A DNA stretch of 64,000 bases from Calothrix sp. PCC 7716. Lineage in GTDB: Bacteria; Cyanobacteriota; Cyanobacteriia; Cyanobacteriales; Nostocaceae. The notes beneath the pieces were generated by a model. It saw only the letters and a program-made list of their open reading frames with translations, did not search any database and was not told the DNA's origin. Every line of letters begins with the position of its first letter. The first letter of the stretch is position 1. The position numbers and the translations under genes are program-made. Positions 55,023 through 64,000 of this stretch are shown here, one piece after another. Where the stretch lies: contig NZ_AP025018.1 in NCBI RefSeq assembly GCF_019977735.1, positions 1 through 64,000 on the forward strand, in the 5' to 3' direction.

Positions 55023-55357
55023 GCATCTTAATAATTTATAAATATTTTGGCTAAAAGGCTTGTTGGGTAAGGCTTTAAGCTTAAAAATTTCTAGTTAATT
55101 TCAGTAATTACCCGAAGTCTCATACTTTTGGCATACTTTTTTTAATGCCATTGAGGCGCCTGAAAGCTCGAATTTACGTTGAATGTTAAGTAGTGTTAAG
55201 CATATATAGAAGTGTTTACTCACTGTTTATAGTAAAAACTGGTTATAAATTTAGTTTTAATAAGCTTTAAGATGCTTCGTTCCTCAGCATGACACGAGAT
55301 GCTACCCTACGGGAAAACTACGTTAACGTTCGCGACTCATGACAAGAGGTGTATGGT

Positions 55358-56383
55358 TTAAGTAAAGTTGAGATTTGAGAGTTGTTGGGGGATGTTGAGC
55401 GCTAGAAATCTGTCGAGTGCTATGTATATCCAGTGTAGTGATGCTTGTTGGTCTTGACTGATGTTCTGAAATCCCAATGCGTATCCTAGTTGCTGGTCTG
55501 CGGGATGCAAGGGTATTGTGTAGATGTCGCACATGTTGGGATAGTCGGCTTGCATGTTAATTAAGGTATTTTGAGCATCGATGAGCAGCATCTCTATATT
55601 ATGTTTACTTTTGTAAGGAAAATCGATTTGCCATGCTCGTACTTGTATGGCGTTACAGTTTGGGTCTTGAGGCGCCGCCATTTTAATGGGGTCTACTTCG
55701 ATATCAATACCTAAATATAGACTTTTGCGCGGCGACATGAAAAAGTTGTCTTCAGATTCTCTGGCTACTGGGTACAAAATATAAAATCCTACTGCGTTTT
55801 GAGTATCACGGCGCCGCAATACACGCATGGAGGCTGGATATAGTACTGCCCATTCACGTAAAATTCTGGCTATTCGCTGCGGAACAACGACATTTTTATT
55901 ATCAATCCAGTTGTAGTAGCGTGATAAAAAAGTCGCTACAGGTATAGCATCGACTCGCGGATTGAAAGCATCAGGGAATAATTCAATTGTATTAGTATCA
56001 ATTAAACTATTACGTGGTAATAAGGATTTAACGCGAATACATATATTGTTACCATCAAATTTCTTCTCGATTAATCCCAAACCAACAAACTTATCAATCA
56101 TCATACCCGCAGCCCTATCGCTACCTTGGTCGGAGTCTCCGTAAAATACAGATTGTGCTTCGCGATGTGTACATTGCACAAATCCTGATGGTAAATCAAG
56201 CTCTGTTAAAGGTAACTCTAGGCGCCTGTCTAATTCGTGCTGCTGTTTGAGGAACAAATATGCCCATAACTTGACAAAGTACTCAGCCCGACGACGTGTC
56301 AAACCGACTCGTCCCTGTAACTGGGAAACATATTTATGCTGTTCAGATATTGGAAAGTATTCGTTGAGATTGTAAGCATCCAT
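55358..56383 (-). CDS. Cyanobacterial hypothetical protein, winged-helix-like N-terminus
   Basis: The protein has 341 residues, with no signal peptide. The first ~120 residues look like a DNA- or protein-binding helical domain ('GRVGLTRRRAEYFVKLWAYLFLKQQHELDRRLELPLTELDLP'; 'DKFVGLGLIEKKFDG'). The middle has 'VVVPQRIARILREWAVLYPASMRVLRRRDTQNAVGFYILYPVA'. The C-terminal half is alpha/beta. I do not recognise a named family. It stands alone between psbA and a LuxR gene. Confidence 0.65.
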   Translation of the reverse strand: MDAYNLNEYFPISEQHKYVSQLQGRVGLTRRRAEYFVKLWAYLFLKQQHELDRRLELPLTELDLPSGFVQCTHREAQSVFYGDSDQGSDRAAGMMIDKFVGLGLIEKKFDGNNICIRVKSLLPRNSLIDTNTIELFPDAFNPRVDAIPVATFLSRYYNWIDNKNVVVPQRIARILREWAVLYPASMRVLRRRDTQNAVGFYILYPVARESEDNFFMSPRKSLYLGIDIEVDPIKMAAPQDPNCNAIQVRAWQIDFPYKSKHNIEMLLIDAQNTLINMQADYPNMCDIYTIPLHPADQQLGYALGFQNISQDQQASLHWIYIALDRFLALNIPQQLSNLNFT

Positions 56384-56583
56384 TGGAATTGGTAGATAAG
56401 TTAATTTGAGGGCAAAGAACCCTTACACCGTACTTAAAAACTTCACCCAAATTCACCTTAATTCCGCAAAATTAGATGCACGTTGATTTTGTTCATGGTA
56501 GTTGTAGACATTACCGCGTCGTCATTGTGCCTACAGGTACTCTTATTTGACAATCTGCTTAATCATTAATAAGGAAATATACA

Positions 56584-57207
56584 ATGACTCAATCTAAAGC
56601 CCAAAATAATTATATCAACGCATCTACCAAAAGTTATATTTTTGATAATAACTCGATGAAGAATATACGGAAAAGCGAAGAAATATATCTATTGCAAGCT
56701 GTAATCGAAGGTTTTGTAGATGGGATAATAATACTGACACCCGAAATGAAATTATTACATGCAAATGAATATGCTCGTAATATATGTAACAAACTTACAG
56801 GTATATACTTAGAACAAATAATCCCCGAAGAAATTTGGAATGTTTGTGAGTCATTAATTGAAAGTCGCGAGCTTTTCCCTGACAGTAATATATTTATGGA
56901 GCTTGAAGTTGAGAAAAACTCGAAAAAAGTGCGAATCCGTGCGCGCTGGTTAGAGATGGATGATAACAAGAACGAATATATGATTGTGACTCTAGAAGAT
57001 TGCCATGAGTCAAATCAGAGTATTGCGATACGAGATGCAAAGAAATATGGTTTGACAGAGCGTGAGACTCAAGTTTGGTTACTGCGTAAAGCTAATCTTT
57101 CGTATAAGGAAATTGCGGCGCGACTTTACATTACAATCAATACAGTTAAAAAGCATCTTAAAAGTATTTATGCTAAACAACAGGATATGGTGTGGTTGGA
57201 ATCTTAA
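56584..57207 (+). CDS. PAS-like / LuxR-type transcriptional regulator
   Basis: The 207-residue protein has a PAS-like sensor part (LLQAVIEGFVDGIIILTPEMKLLHANEYARNICNKLTG... EIWNVCESLIESRE... RWLEMDD). The C-terminal HTH is 'KKYGLTERETQVWLLRKANLSYKEIAARLYITINTVKKHLKSIYAKQ'. No receiver domain is present. It lies 80 bases upstream of cofG on the same strand. Confidence 0.85.
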   Translation: MTQSKAQNNYINASTKSYIFDNNSMKNIRKSEEIYLLQAVIEGFVDGIIILTPEMKLLHANEYARNICNKLTGIYLEQIIPEEIWNVCESLIESRELFPDSNIFMELEVEKNSKKVRIRARWLEMDDNKNEYMIVTLEDCHESNQSIAIRDAKKYGLTERETQVWLLRKANLSYKEIAARLYITINTVKKHLKSIYAKQQDMVWLES

Positions 57208-57286
57208 AGAGAGTGGGTTTAACTAAAATTTTATTTTACCAATTAGAATATGGGTTAACCCGCCCGTACATGAGGAGCGGAGTTTT

Positions 57287-58258
57287 ATGTCTTCTTTAGT
57301 TGTTACTTATAGTCCTGCTTATACGATAGTTCCTACTTATGAGTGCTTTAATAGATGTAGTTATTGTAACTTTCGTGCTGAACCTGGCAAAAGTCCTTGG
57401 ATGACTTTAAGTGAAGCTGGGAGCATATTTAAAAGATTAAAAGCGCAAGTTAATACTCAAGTTGTATGTGAAATATTGATACTCAGTGGTGAAGTTCATC
57501 CTCAGTCGGCACGGCGCCAAGCTTGGTTTGAGCGGATATACGAGCTATGTGAGTTGGCACAGTTCATGGGCTTTTTGCCGCACACGAATGCAGGACCGTT
57601 GAGCTTTGAAGAAATGCAGAAGCTTAAACAAGTCAACGTTTCAATGGGATTAATGTTAGAACAGCTAACCCCTGAACTTTTAAAAACTGTCCATAAGCAG
57701 GCGCCGAGTAAACTGCCATCTAAAAGACTGCAACAATTACAATGGGCAGGAGAGTTAAAAATACCTTTTACAACGGGTTTGCTACTAGGTATTGGTGAAA
57801 CCGAACGAGATTGGTGGGAGACATTAGAAGCAATTGCTCAAATTCATTTGAACTACCACCATATCCAAGAAGTTATTTTACAACCTCATAGTCCTGGACA
57901 AGACCAAAGCTTTAACGCACCACCTTTTAATCCCCGTCAGCTACCATATGTAATTTCCCAAGCACGCAAAATTTTGCCTGCTGATATTACTATCCAAATT
58001 CCTCCCAATTTAGTTCAAGACTCCCAGTGGTTAATTGCTTGTATCGAAGCTGGCGCCAGAGATTTAGGTGGAATTGGGCCCAAAGACGAAGTAAACCCAG
58101 ATTACCCACATTTACAAAAAAATGACTTGGAACGTATATTACAGCCTACAAACTGGCGCCTGAAACCACGATTACCCATTTACCCGCAGTTTGATGCCTG
58201 GTTAAACCCAGATTTACAGATGGCAGTTGGAAAATTTAGAGACACTCTAACTATTTAA
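57287..58258 (+). CDS. cofG: 7,8-didemethyl-8-hydroxy-5-deazariboflavin synthase subunit 1
   Basis: CofG is a radical-SAM enzyme that, with CofH, makes the deazaflavin Fo, used as antenna of photolyases in cyanobacteria. The cluster motif is 'YECFNRCSYCNFR' (CxxxCxxC). 'LILSGEVHPQSARRQAWFERIYELCE', 'FLPHTNAGPLSFEEM' and 'GGIGPKDEVNPDYPH' match the family. The 323 residues are near full length. cofH is not in the window. Confidence 0.93.
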   Translation: MSSLVVTYSPAYTIVPTYECFNRCSYCNFRAEPGKSPWMTLSEAGSIFKRLKAQVNTQVVCEILILSGEVHPQSARRQAWFERIYELCELAQFMGFLPHTNAGPLSFEEMQKLKQVNVSMGLMLEQLTPELLKTVHKQAPSKLPSKRLQQLQWAGELKIPFTTGLLLGIGETERDWWETLEAIAQIHLNYHHIQEVILQPHSPGQDQSFNAPPFNPRQLPYVISQARKILPADITIQIPPNLVQDSQWLIACIEAGARDLGGIGPKDEVNPDYPHLQKNDLERILQPTNWRLKPRLPIYPQFDAWLNPDLQMAVGKFRDTLTI

Positions 58259-58852
58259 TCTTTATAAAATATTTAGAAAAATAGTTGTAATTAATTACCA
58301 TTTACTGGTACTAATTTATGCAAAGTCAATCCAAAGTCATTAATAATACATATGTTATTTGCTAGTTGTTAAAAAAAATACAGACAGTGATGCAGCATTG
58401 GCAACATAATATCAGGGTTTGTTTATATTGGCAGTAGAAAAAATCAAAAATTCCGGAAGTACTCTTTTGTCAATTGAAGTTAACAATATTAGTTTGTCAT
58501 TACTCGCGTCGAGTTTTTATCTCGTAAAAATGCCAAATGTGAATTACCTACCCGTAAGCTGTGTTGGCAGGCACAAGTGGCGCCAGTCAAAAAGCGATAC
58601 TCCTATAGAAGAGTCACGGGTATACCCATAACAGTCCTAAGACAAGTTATTTATCTTTCAAAGGAGAGGTGTTAAAAATTAAATCTAAAGGTATCTTTAA
58701 AAACGCGAGGCTTTAAGTAGGTAAGGCTTATACAATAACACAATAAGCCTTGACGTATAAAAAATAATGTATAAGCCTGCTCGTGGAAGTAGGTGTATTT
58801 TCGCTGAAAAAACTTATAAAACAACAACAAATTTGAACCTAGGGCGAGAAAT
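58259..58852. other. 600-base spacer, no confident gene
   Basis: A 70-codon frame from TTG 58419 has no recognisable family and poor coding character. A hairpin AAGGCTTAT...ATAAGCCTT lies at about 58724-58752. The purine-rich 'aaaggagaggtg' at about 58659 looks like a ribosome site but leads only to a short frame. Confidence 0.5.
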
Positions 58853-59521
58853 ATGCTTAATGCTGGTGAAGAACATTTTGATATGTTGGCTTATGATACC
58901 AAGGTATTGCCAGCGCAAACCGACAACCACATATTATGGTGTTGCCATGCTGAAGCACTAGATGATTTGGGACAGTATGAAGATGCTGTAAAAGCTTATA
59001 GACAGGCGTTAAAAATCAAATCAGACTATAAAGATGCCTGGATAGGTCTAGGTGCAGTGCTTTGCGATAAGCTTGAAGACTACTCTGAAGCGTTAACGTG
59101 TTTTGAAAATGCTTTGCGAATAAACTATTTGGATGATTTCGCTTGGTACAATCGCGGTAACGTACTAGAAAAATTAGAACGTTGTGAAGATGCGCTTGCT
59201 TGCTATGACATCGTACTGAAACTCAACCCTGATGATGAGAACACCTGGTACAGTCGTGGTTGGCTACTTTACGAAATGGGAGACTTGCAAGCAGCTATAG
59301 CATCCTATGACCAATCATTAAAATTTAAGCCAGATGATGATTCAACATGGTATAACAAAGCTTGCTGCCATGCAGTACTAGGTGATGTTGAACTCGCTAT
59401 TGATTGTTTGCAGCAAGCAATTTTACTTAGTCCAAACCAATATCGTCAAAGCGCCAAAACTGAAGCTGAATTTGATCAAATTCGCGACCACGCTCGTTTT
59501 CAGAAGTTAATCAAACCTTAA
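58853..59521 (+). CDS. TPR-repeat protein
   Basis: The 222-residue protein is made of about five TPRs ('ALDDLGQYEDAVKAYRQALKIKSDYKDAWIGLG', 'WYNRGNVLEKLERCEDALACYDIVLKLNPDD', 'TWYSRGWLLYEMGDLQAAIASYDQSLKFKPDD'). It ends in 'AKTEAEFDQIRDHARFQKLI', shared with the next gene. It has no signal peptide. The two neighbouring TPR genes look like relatives by duplication. Confidence 0.87.
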   Translation: MLNAGEEHFDMLAYDTKVLPAQTDNHILWCCHAEALDDLGQYEDAVKAYRQALKIKSDYKDAWIGLGAVLCDKLEDYSEALTCFENALRINYLDDFAWYNRGNVLEKLERCEDALACYDIVLKLNPDDENTWYSRGWLLYEMGDLQAAIASYDQSLKFKPDDDSTWYNKACCHAVLGDVELAIDCLQQAILLSPNQYRQSAKTEAEFDQIRDHARFQKLIKP

Positions 59522-59554
59522 AATAGGCGCCGTTCCTTATAGTATCGCCCTCGA

Positions 59555-59587
59555 AGAGTAGGATAGGCGCCCCGCCTGTCCTACTAT
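59555..59587. terminator. Hairpin between two TPR genes
   Basis: GTAGGATAGGCG and CGCCTGTCCTAC face each other over a CCC loop, including a GGCGCC site. It may end transcription of the first TPR gene or be another dispersed repeat. Confidence 0.55.
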
Positions 59588-59630
59588 TAGTTAGAATTGG
59601 AATTGACCGTCAAAGCTACCACATTACACA

Positions 59631-61001
59631 ATGTCGTCAAATTCTAACGAACACGAGCAGCAATCCGCAAACTACGGAGATCATTATTTGGGTTGGTTAA
59701 ATCGTGGCTTAGGGTTAATGGAATCAGAAGACTACGACGCAGCAATAGTGGCATTTGACCAAGTATTACAAATTCAGCCAAACAATCATGACGTTTGGTA
59801 CCAAAGAGGTTTAGCTTTAGAAGAATTAGGACAGTACGAAGAAGCTATAGTTAGTCTATGTAAAGCGTGGGAGTTAAAACCTGACTTAGACTGTGCTTAC
59901 GAATTGTTAGATACTTTACTTTGGGAATTAAACCGTTACGAAGAAGCCGCACAGAGCTGCGAAAAAGCCGCACAAGCTTTATATTTACTAAATTTCAACA
60001 AAAAAGCTGTTCTATATTACCGAAAAGCCGCAGATGCATGGGAACAACTTGGCAATGACGAAAAAATAGTTGCTTGCTATGACAAAGCTTTAGAATTAGT
60101 ATACGACGATGCAGAACTTTGGCGAGCTAGAGCAAATATTTTACAGCGTTTGCACAAATATACAGAAGCGATTGAAAGCATTAATAAATCTTTAGAAATT
60201 CAGCCAAACGACTACGAAGTATGGTATTTGCGAGGAAATATATATCTTGACTTAGGTAGTTATCAAGATGCAGTTGCTAGTTACGATAAATCTCTAGAAC
60301 TTCATGAATATTACGATACATGGAATAATCGAGGGCTTGCTCTAGAAAAACAGGGTTGTTACGAACAAGCCGTAGCTTCTTATGATAAAGCAATCGAAGA
60401 AAATCCAGATTATTTTGTAGCTTGGCAAAATCGTAGTTATCCCCTTAACAAATTAGAACGCTTTGACGAAGCACAAACGAGTCGTAACACAGCTTTTGTA
60501 CTGCAAAGGCGCCCGCTTGGTAATCAACTTAGTAATTCAGGACGTTACGAAGAAGCCATAGAAATTTATAACCAAATCACAGATATTAAACAAGATGATT
60601 ATTTAGCTTGGTATTATAAAGGTACAGCATTAGAAAAACTTCAGCGTTACGAAGACGCTATATCTTGTTACCATCAGACAATTAAATATAAACCTGACTA
60701 TTACAGCGGTTGGTATAGTTTAGGTCTTTTATTTATGAATATGAATAAATTAGAAGAAGCCTTAGCATCTTTTAATGAAGTAATGAAACTACACCCATCT
60801 TATTACTCATATGATTATCAACTATATTATCACCAAGCTCGTTGTCTAGCTTTATTAAATAAAAAAGACCTAGCACTAGAATCTCTACAGAAAGCCGTCA
60901 ATATTAACCGTTACGAGTGTCCAAGAAAGGCAAAAAGTGAAGCTGCCTTTGCTAGTATAAGAGATGACGCGCGGTTTCAATCTATAATTGGTAAAACATA
61001 A
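59631..61001 (+). CDS. Long TPR-repeat protein
   Basis: The 456 residues contain about eleven TPRs, typically with 'W(Y/N)NRG..LE.L.RYEEAI.SYDKAL...P(N/D)' units. The ending is 'AKSEAAFASIRDDARFQSII', the same tail as the upstream gene, so a conserved C-terminal cap is shared. There is no membrane or signal sequence. The family forms scaffolds for protein assembly in cyanobacteria. Confidence 0.88.
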   Translation: MSSNSNEHEQQSANYGDHYLGWLNRGLGLMESEDYDAAIVAFDQVLQIQPNNHDVWYQRGLALEELGQYEEAIVSLCKAWELKPDLDCAYELLDTLLWELNRYEEAAQSCEKAAQALYLLNFNKKAVLYYRKAADAWEQLGNDEKIVACYDKALELVYDDAELWRARANILQRLHKYTEAIESINKSLEIQPNDYEVWYLRGNIYLDLGSYQDAVASYDKSLELHEYYDTWNNRGLALEKQGCYEQAVASYDKAIEENPDYFVAWQNRSYPLNKLERFDEAQTSRNTAFVLQRRPLGNQLSNSGRYEEAIEIYNQITDIKQDDYLAWYYKGTALEKLQRYEDAISCYHQTIKYKPDYYSGWYSLGLLFMNMNKLEEALASFNEVMKLHPSYYSYDYQLYYHQARCLALLNKKDLALESLQKAVNINRYECPRKAKSEAAFASIRDDARFQSIIGKT

Positions 61002-61009
61002 ATTTATAT

Positions 61010-61566
61010 GAAAGAAACAATGAATATAGAACAAGCAGTTTTAATGTTGCCGGAAACAACACACCGCAAAAACTCGGTCTTATCCAGCTACTCCATAACC
61101 TTCCTGTTGCTAGTTTAAACTTTACTCAAACCGGAACTAGTGCTAATGATACTTTATTTGGTAACAGTGGAGATGATGTAATTGATGCGGGTGCAGGTAA
61201 TAACATCATATATGCTGCTGAAGGCAATAATATTTTATATGGTGGCGCCGGAAACGATATTATTAAAACAAGTGCGAGAGATGATTTAATTTATGCAGGT
61301 GAAGGCAACAATACCATATCTACTGGCATTGGTAACGATACTATTTATGTGGGTAGTGGTAGTACCCGCTTTATTCTCGATGCAGGGGTAGAAAGTGTCA
61401 CTATATATGCGTATAGTGGTGATGATTCAATTAGTCGCGGTAGTACTTTAGCTGCGAACTCATTACTATCTGTTTCTATTAGTGGTAATGACACTTTAGT
61501 CAGTGCAGGTAGCGATTTGTTAGCAACTTTAAAATCAACACCATTAAATAGTGTAAATATCATCTA
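61010..61566 (+). pseudogene. Remnant of an RTX-type calcium-binding repeat protein
   Basis: An open frame without start codon reads NNTPQKLGLIQLLHNLPVAS, then glycine-aspartate nonapeptides 'SANDTLFGNSGDDVIDAGAG', 'NNILYGGAGNDIIKTS' and 'TISTGIGNDTIYVG', ending 'LKSTPLNSVNII'-stop. These are haemolysin-type Ca2+-binding repeats. The catalytic or passenger domain is missing. The remnant sits directly behind a TPR gene. Confidence 0.75.
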
Positions 61567-61572
61567 ATTCTT

Positions 61573-61600
61573 GTGGGGTGGGCATCCTTGCCCGCCCTCC
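61573..61600. repeat. GGGCATCCTTGCCC-type repeat
   Basis: 'cttgtggggtgggcatcctt' and 'gcccgccctcc' form a hairpin after the RTX remnant. Relatives are at 1486, 17855, 31877, 33452 and 62915. Confidence 0.7.
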
Positions 61601-61625
61601 TATTAAATAAACAAACTTGGCGCCA

Positions 61626-61778
61626 CTAGGTCAGTTAGGGAGATTTGAAGAAGCAATAGCATCTTACGACAAAGCAGTCGAGATCAAGCCTGATTTTTAC
61701 GAAGCTTGGAATAATCGAGGTAATGCGCTGCGTAATTTAGAAAGGTTTGAGGAAGCAATTATATCATACGACTCGTAG
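61626..61778 (+). pseudogene. Two-repeat fragment of a TPR gene
   Basis: The frame LGQLGRFEEAIASYDKAVEI, then 'KPDFYEAWNNRGNALRNLER' and 'FEEAIISYDS'-stop, is clearly TPR sequence without start. It closely resembles units of the two complete TPR genes upstream and is likely a leftover of a further copy. Confidence 0.72.
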
Positions 61779-62161
61779 TTCATTGTCATGAATTTTGGTG
61801 GGTAGGCGCCAATTTTTAAACTCTCTTCTCTGTGAACTAAGCGTGTGCCTCTGGGGTAAATATGATTACATATACTGCACAGGCGAGACGCCCGTGCTAC
61901 AGCATGAAATCGAAAATTGTTACTGATTTATAGAAAATATATCTAATTTTTACAATTTTATTATACAAGGCGCTTTATCAGCCTAATGGTAGATGATTAT
62001 GTCATTTCTTTAGACAGAAACGTTTAGAGGAACGTAGGGGTTATTCTGAAGAAACAATCATACGAGTTTCAATAAACACGTTAATTAGCTGCGTAGTTGA
62101 TATCTAATTGCAGCACACATCTACTTTGCATCAATACTTTTAGCCAATAATACCAAAACTT
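61779..62161. other. Spacer with dispersed repeats, no gene
   Basis: It contains a degenerate CTCTGTG repeat (about 61831-61860) and the 'acaggcgagacgcccgtgct' repeat (about 61880-61900). A short frame near 62020-62105 (RLEERRGYSEETI) is too small to judge. No RNA gene is seen. Confidence 0.55.
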
Positions 62162-62878
62162 ATGAATAACCCAAACGATAATAAAAGCTACCGCGAGCAA
62201 CAGGAAAGTTACACAGATAGTAACGGAAACACTCATATTAAGCGAACGAGTGAGACAGTTAATAACAGTACGCCTTCTAACTACCAAAGTGGGTATGTTC
62301 ACGGACAAGCAACAGAGCGTGGTTATCAAGAAGAAAGACTAGCACGACAAGACGAAGATAGTACTTCTCGTGGATTAATATTAGGGTTTTTACTTGCGTT
62401 GGTAGGATTAATTGGCGGCGCCTTCTGGTATTTCAACCAAAATAATACAGCTTCAGAAACGGTTACACCACCTTCTACTACGGCGCCTGTAGTTCCTGCA
62501 ACTACTCCTACTCCAGTTCCAACAGTAACTCAACAAAGTCAAACCAAAATTATTGAGCGAACTAAAGAAGTTCCAGTTCCCGTCACTAAGGAAGTTCCAG
62601 TTATAAAGGAAGTTCCAGTTCCAGTTGTTGTTCCTCAACAGGCGCCTGCACAAACTAACACTACACCAAACATTAATATTACTGTTCCACCTCAGCCAAG
62701 TTCGACAAAACCTAGTCCTTCAACACAAAAAGAGGCGCCGAAGCCAAGCTCTAATAGTACAAATACTAACGAGACAACTAATAGTACTACTACTACTCCT
62801 GAAAACTCTTTCCCTGATACTAATAAACCTGCTACCTCTACTGAACCACAAACAAATGTGGCGCCAAGTAGCAATTAA
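62162..62878 (+). CDS. Single-span membrane protein with Pro/Thr-rich outer region
   Basis: The 238-residue protein has a hydrophilic N-terminus (~70 residues, rich in Gln/Asn/Ser) and one membrane segment (LILGFLLALVGLIGGAFWYF). A long low-complexity region follows with 'VPVTKEVPVIKEVPVPVVVP' repeats and Thr/Asn/Ser-rich stretches. It may be a cell-envelope spacer protein. GGCGCC sites occur five times in it. No enzyme domain is visible. Confidence 0.75.
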   Translation: MNNPNDNKSYREQQESYTDSNGNTHIKRTSETVNNSTPSNYQSGYVHGQATERGYQEERLARQDEDSTSRGLILGFLLALVGLIGGAFWYFNQNNTASETVTPPSTTAPVVPATTPTPVPTVTQQSQTKIIERTKEVPVPVTKEVPVIKEVPVPVVVPQQAPAQTNTTPNINITVPPQPSSTKPSPSTQKEAPKPSSNSTNTNETTNSTTTTPENSFPDTNKPATSTEPQTNVAPSSN

Positions 62879-62889
62879 TCTTTAAATTT

Positions 62890-62998
62890 GTCTTGTGGGG
62901 TGGGACTTATGAGAACGGGCAAGGATGCCCATTCCACAAGAATTGCCCATTCCACAAGGATTGCCCATTCCACAAGAATTGCCTATTCCACTCATTGT
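62890..62998. repeat. Repeat cluster with ATTGCCCATTCCACAAG tandem units
   Basis: After 'cttgtggggtgggact' come 'aacgggcaaggatgccc' and three to four 17-18-bp units of ATTGCCCATTCCACAAG (about 62925-62990), similar in character to the array at 17916-18000. They end just before the TPR gene's stop. Confidence 0.8.
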
Positions 62999-62999
62999 G

Positions 63000-64000
63000 T
63001 TATTGAATAAAGCTAAAGCTACTTTGTTGAGTTTGTTGAAGTTCTTGAAGGTTTTCTTGGGCTTCTTTGTTTCTGGGGTTGAATTTTAATGCTTCTTCAA
63101 AAATGGCGATTGCGTCTTCTTTGATAAAATTATCAGTACTTTGAATACGATAACCTAGGTTGACATATATTTCTGCCATGTTTTTGGAAGGAATTTTTTT
63201 TGTAAGCTGTTGAAAGGTTGTCATGACATTTTTTAATCCTTGGTTTTGATAAATGCCAAAACCTGCTACGGAACAAGTGTAGTAGTTTATATAAGAAGTG
63301 TCTTTACCTTTATAAAGGTCTATTACTGTTTGACAAGATGTTAGTGCTTCGTTCAATTTATTTTGCTTAATTAGAACTTCTGCTAAGGCGCCGTATCGGT
63401 AATCTTGCGGTTCAAGTTTAATAGTTTGACGATACGCTGCAACTGCTTCATCTAGTTTATTTTGCTCTACTAGTACTTCACCTAAGCTCGAATAATTTTC
63501 TGCTGATGGTTTGACTTTTATTGCTTGACGGTATGCGGCTACTGATTCGTTTAACTTTTTATTTTGCTTATAAATATAACCTAAAGCTTGGAGTGGCACT
63601 TCATTTTTAGGTTTTTGTTTTGCGTATTCCGTTAAAATCATAATCGATTTTGGAAACTTTATTAATTCTGCAAGACCAGTGTATGCATAAAAATTAGTCG
63701 AGTCAACATTTATTGCTTGACGATAAGCTAGTATTGCATCATTAAATTTTTCTTGCTTCTGAAAAGATTCAGCAACTTTATTATATAGCGAATAGTATGT
63801 TGGCTCTAATTTAATAGCTTGTCGATAAGCTGTTCTAGCTTCATCATGCTTTCCTGCTTCTGTTAAAGCGTCACCTAATGATTCATAATTATTCCAATCT
63901 GGTTTTAGAGCAACTAAGTGACGAAATTCTGCTACTGCTTGTGTATAATTTTCTTGTCTAAGATATATTGTACCTAAACCACTACGTGCGACTTCGCTTT
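63000..64000 (-). CDS. TPR-repeat protein, 5' end outside the window
   Basis: A single uninterrupted minus-strand frame runs from the stop at 63000 to the window edge. It encodes at least nine TPRs ('GLGTIYLRQENYTQAVAEFRHLVALKPD', 'SLGDALTEAGKHDEARTAYRQAIKLEP', 'SLGEVLVEQNKLDEAVAAYRQTIKLEP'). An internal methionine at 63641 is not a likely start because the repeats continue upstream of it. The C-terminus ends 'LQELQQTQQSSFSFIQ'. There is no catalytic domain in the visible part. Confidence 0.88.
   Translation of the reverse strand, partial: SEVARSGLGTIYLRQENYTQAVAEFRHLVALKPDWNNYESLGDALTEAGKHDEARTAYRQAIKLEPTYYSLYNKVAESFQKQEKFNDAILAYRQAINVDSTNFYAYTGLAELIKFPKSIMILTEYAKQKPKNEVPLQALGYIYKQNKKLNESVAAYRQAIKVKPSAENYSSLGEVLVEQNKLDEAVAAYRQTIKLEPQDYRYGALAEVLIKQNKLNEALTSCQTVIDLYKGKDTSYINYYTCSVAGFGIYQNQGLKNVMTTFQQLTKKIPSKNMAEIYVNLGYRIQSTDNFIKEDAIAIFEEALKFNPRNKEAQENLQELQQTQQSSFSFIQ

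Noticed and set aside
58419-58631. 70-codon frame after cofG
   Set aside because: TTG start with no good ribosome site and no recognisable domain.
58767-58961. 64-codon frame overlapping the start of a TPR gene
   Set aside because: It overlaps the TPR gene in another frame and shows no family features.
62453-62885. Val/Leu- and Asn/Trp-rich frames antisense or shifted to the Pro/Thr-rich membrane protein
   Set aside because: Shadow frames of low-complexity coding DNA.

Overview
The window is cyanobacterial chromosome. It carries a photosystem II D1 gene (psbA), a carboxysome-type beta-carbonic anhydrase, the deazaflavin gene cofG, a phytochrome-like sensor kinase, many TPR proteins and an orphan XisI. 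XisI and an FMN 2-hydroxy-acid oxidase point to a filamentous, probably heterocyst-forming Nostocales strain. The DNA is AT-rich. The usual cyanobacterial HIP1 octamer GCGATCGC was seen only once, while the palindrome GGCGCC occurs about 114 times by my hand count, both inside and between genes.

Layout. 0-7.2 kb: dnaA and dnaN, a GAF-histidine kinase, a Get3d-type ATPase and two small cyanobacterial genes. 7.3-13.9 kb: mostly small proteins, including NADAR, a TPR protein, a phosphoribosyltransferase, a family-4 uracil-DNA glycosylase, a phasin-like protein and an FKBP isomerase. 14-20 kb: dnaB interrupted by a large intein in its P-loop, a CmcI-like protein, rplI and an alpha/beta hydrolase. 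20-26.4 kb: an archaeal-type ATP-dependent DNA ligase joined to a DHH-phosphoesterase remnant, gatB, a four-copy tandem array of apparent small-RNA genes, and argJ. 26.4-33 kb: cheR, cysC, carbonic anhydrase, a 2-hydroxy-acid oxidase, decayed genes and a DUF433/DUF5615 toxin-antitoxin pair. 33.5-40.4 kb: xisI, recD2, higBA, an AbiEi-like antitoxin abutting an IS4-type element, and a TIGR02117 protein. 40.4-50 kb: TetR regulators, a divergent nucleotidyl-transferase ligase, a GT39-like glycosyltransferase, a small membrane peptide behind a CRP-like site, a NarL/NarX-type two-component pair, an ABC exporter and a frameshifted HlyD adaptor. 50-53.8 kb: a gene graveyard (Uma2, haemagglutinin, CHAT, histidine phosphatase) with a MITE that has a clear target duplication. 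53.8-64 kb: psbA, regulators, cofG and a TPR cluster that runs off the right edge.

The most interesting feature is the array at 24.3-25.0 kb between gatB and argJ. It has four near-identical units, each with a promoter-like element, a conserved 20-base head and an intrinsic terminator whose stem shows compensatory changes. It looks like a tandem family of roughly 50-nt small RNAs that I cannot assign to a named family. Other points are the P-loop intein, the unusual ligase-like protein at 41.6 kb, a perfect TGTGA-N6-TCACA site ahead of a 34-residue peptide, and several genes whose stop codons lie inside dispersed intergenic repeats.
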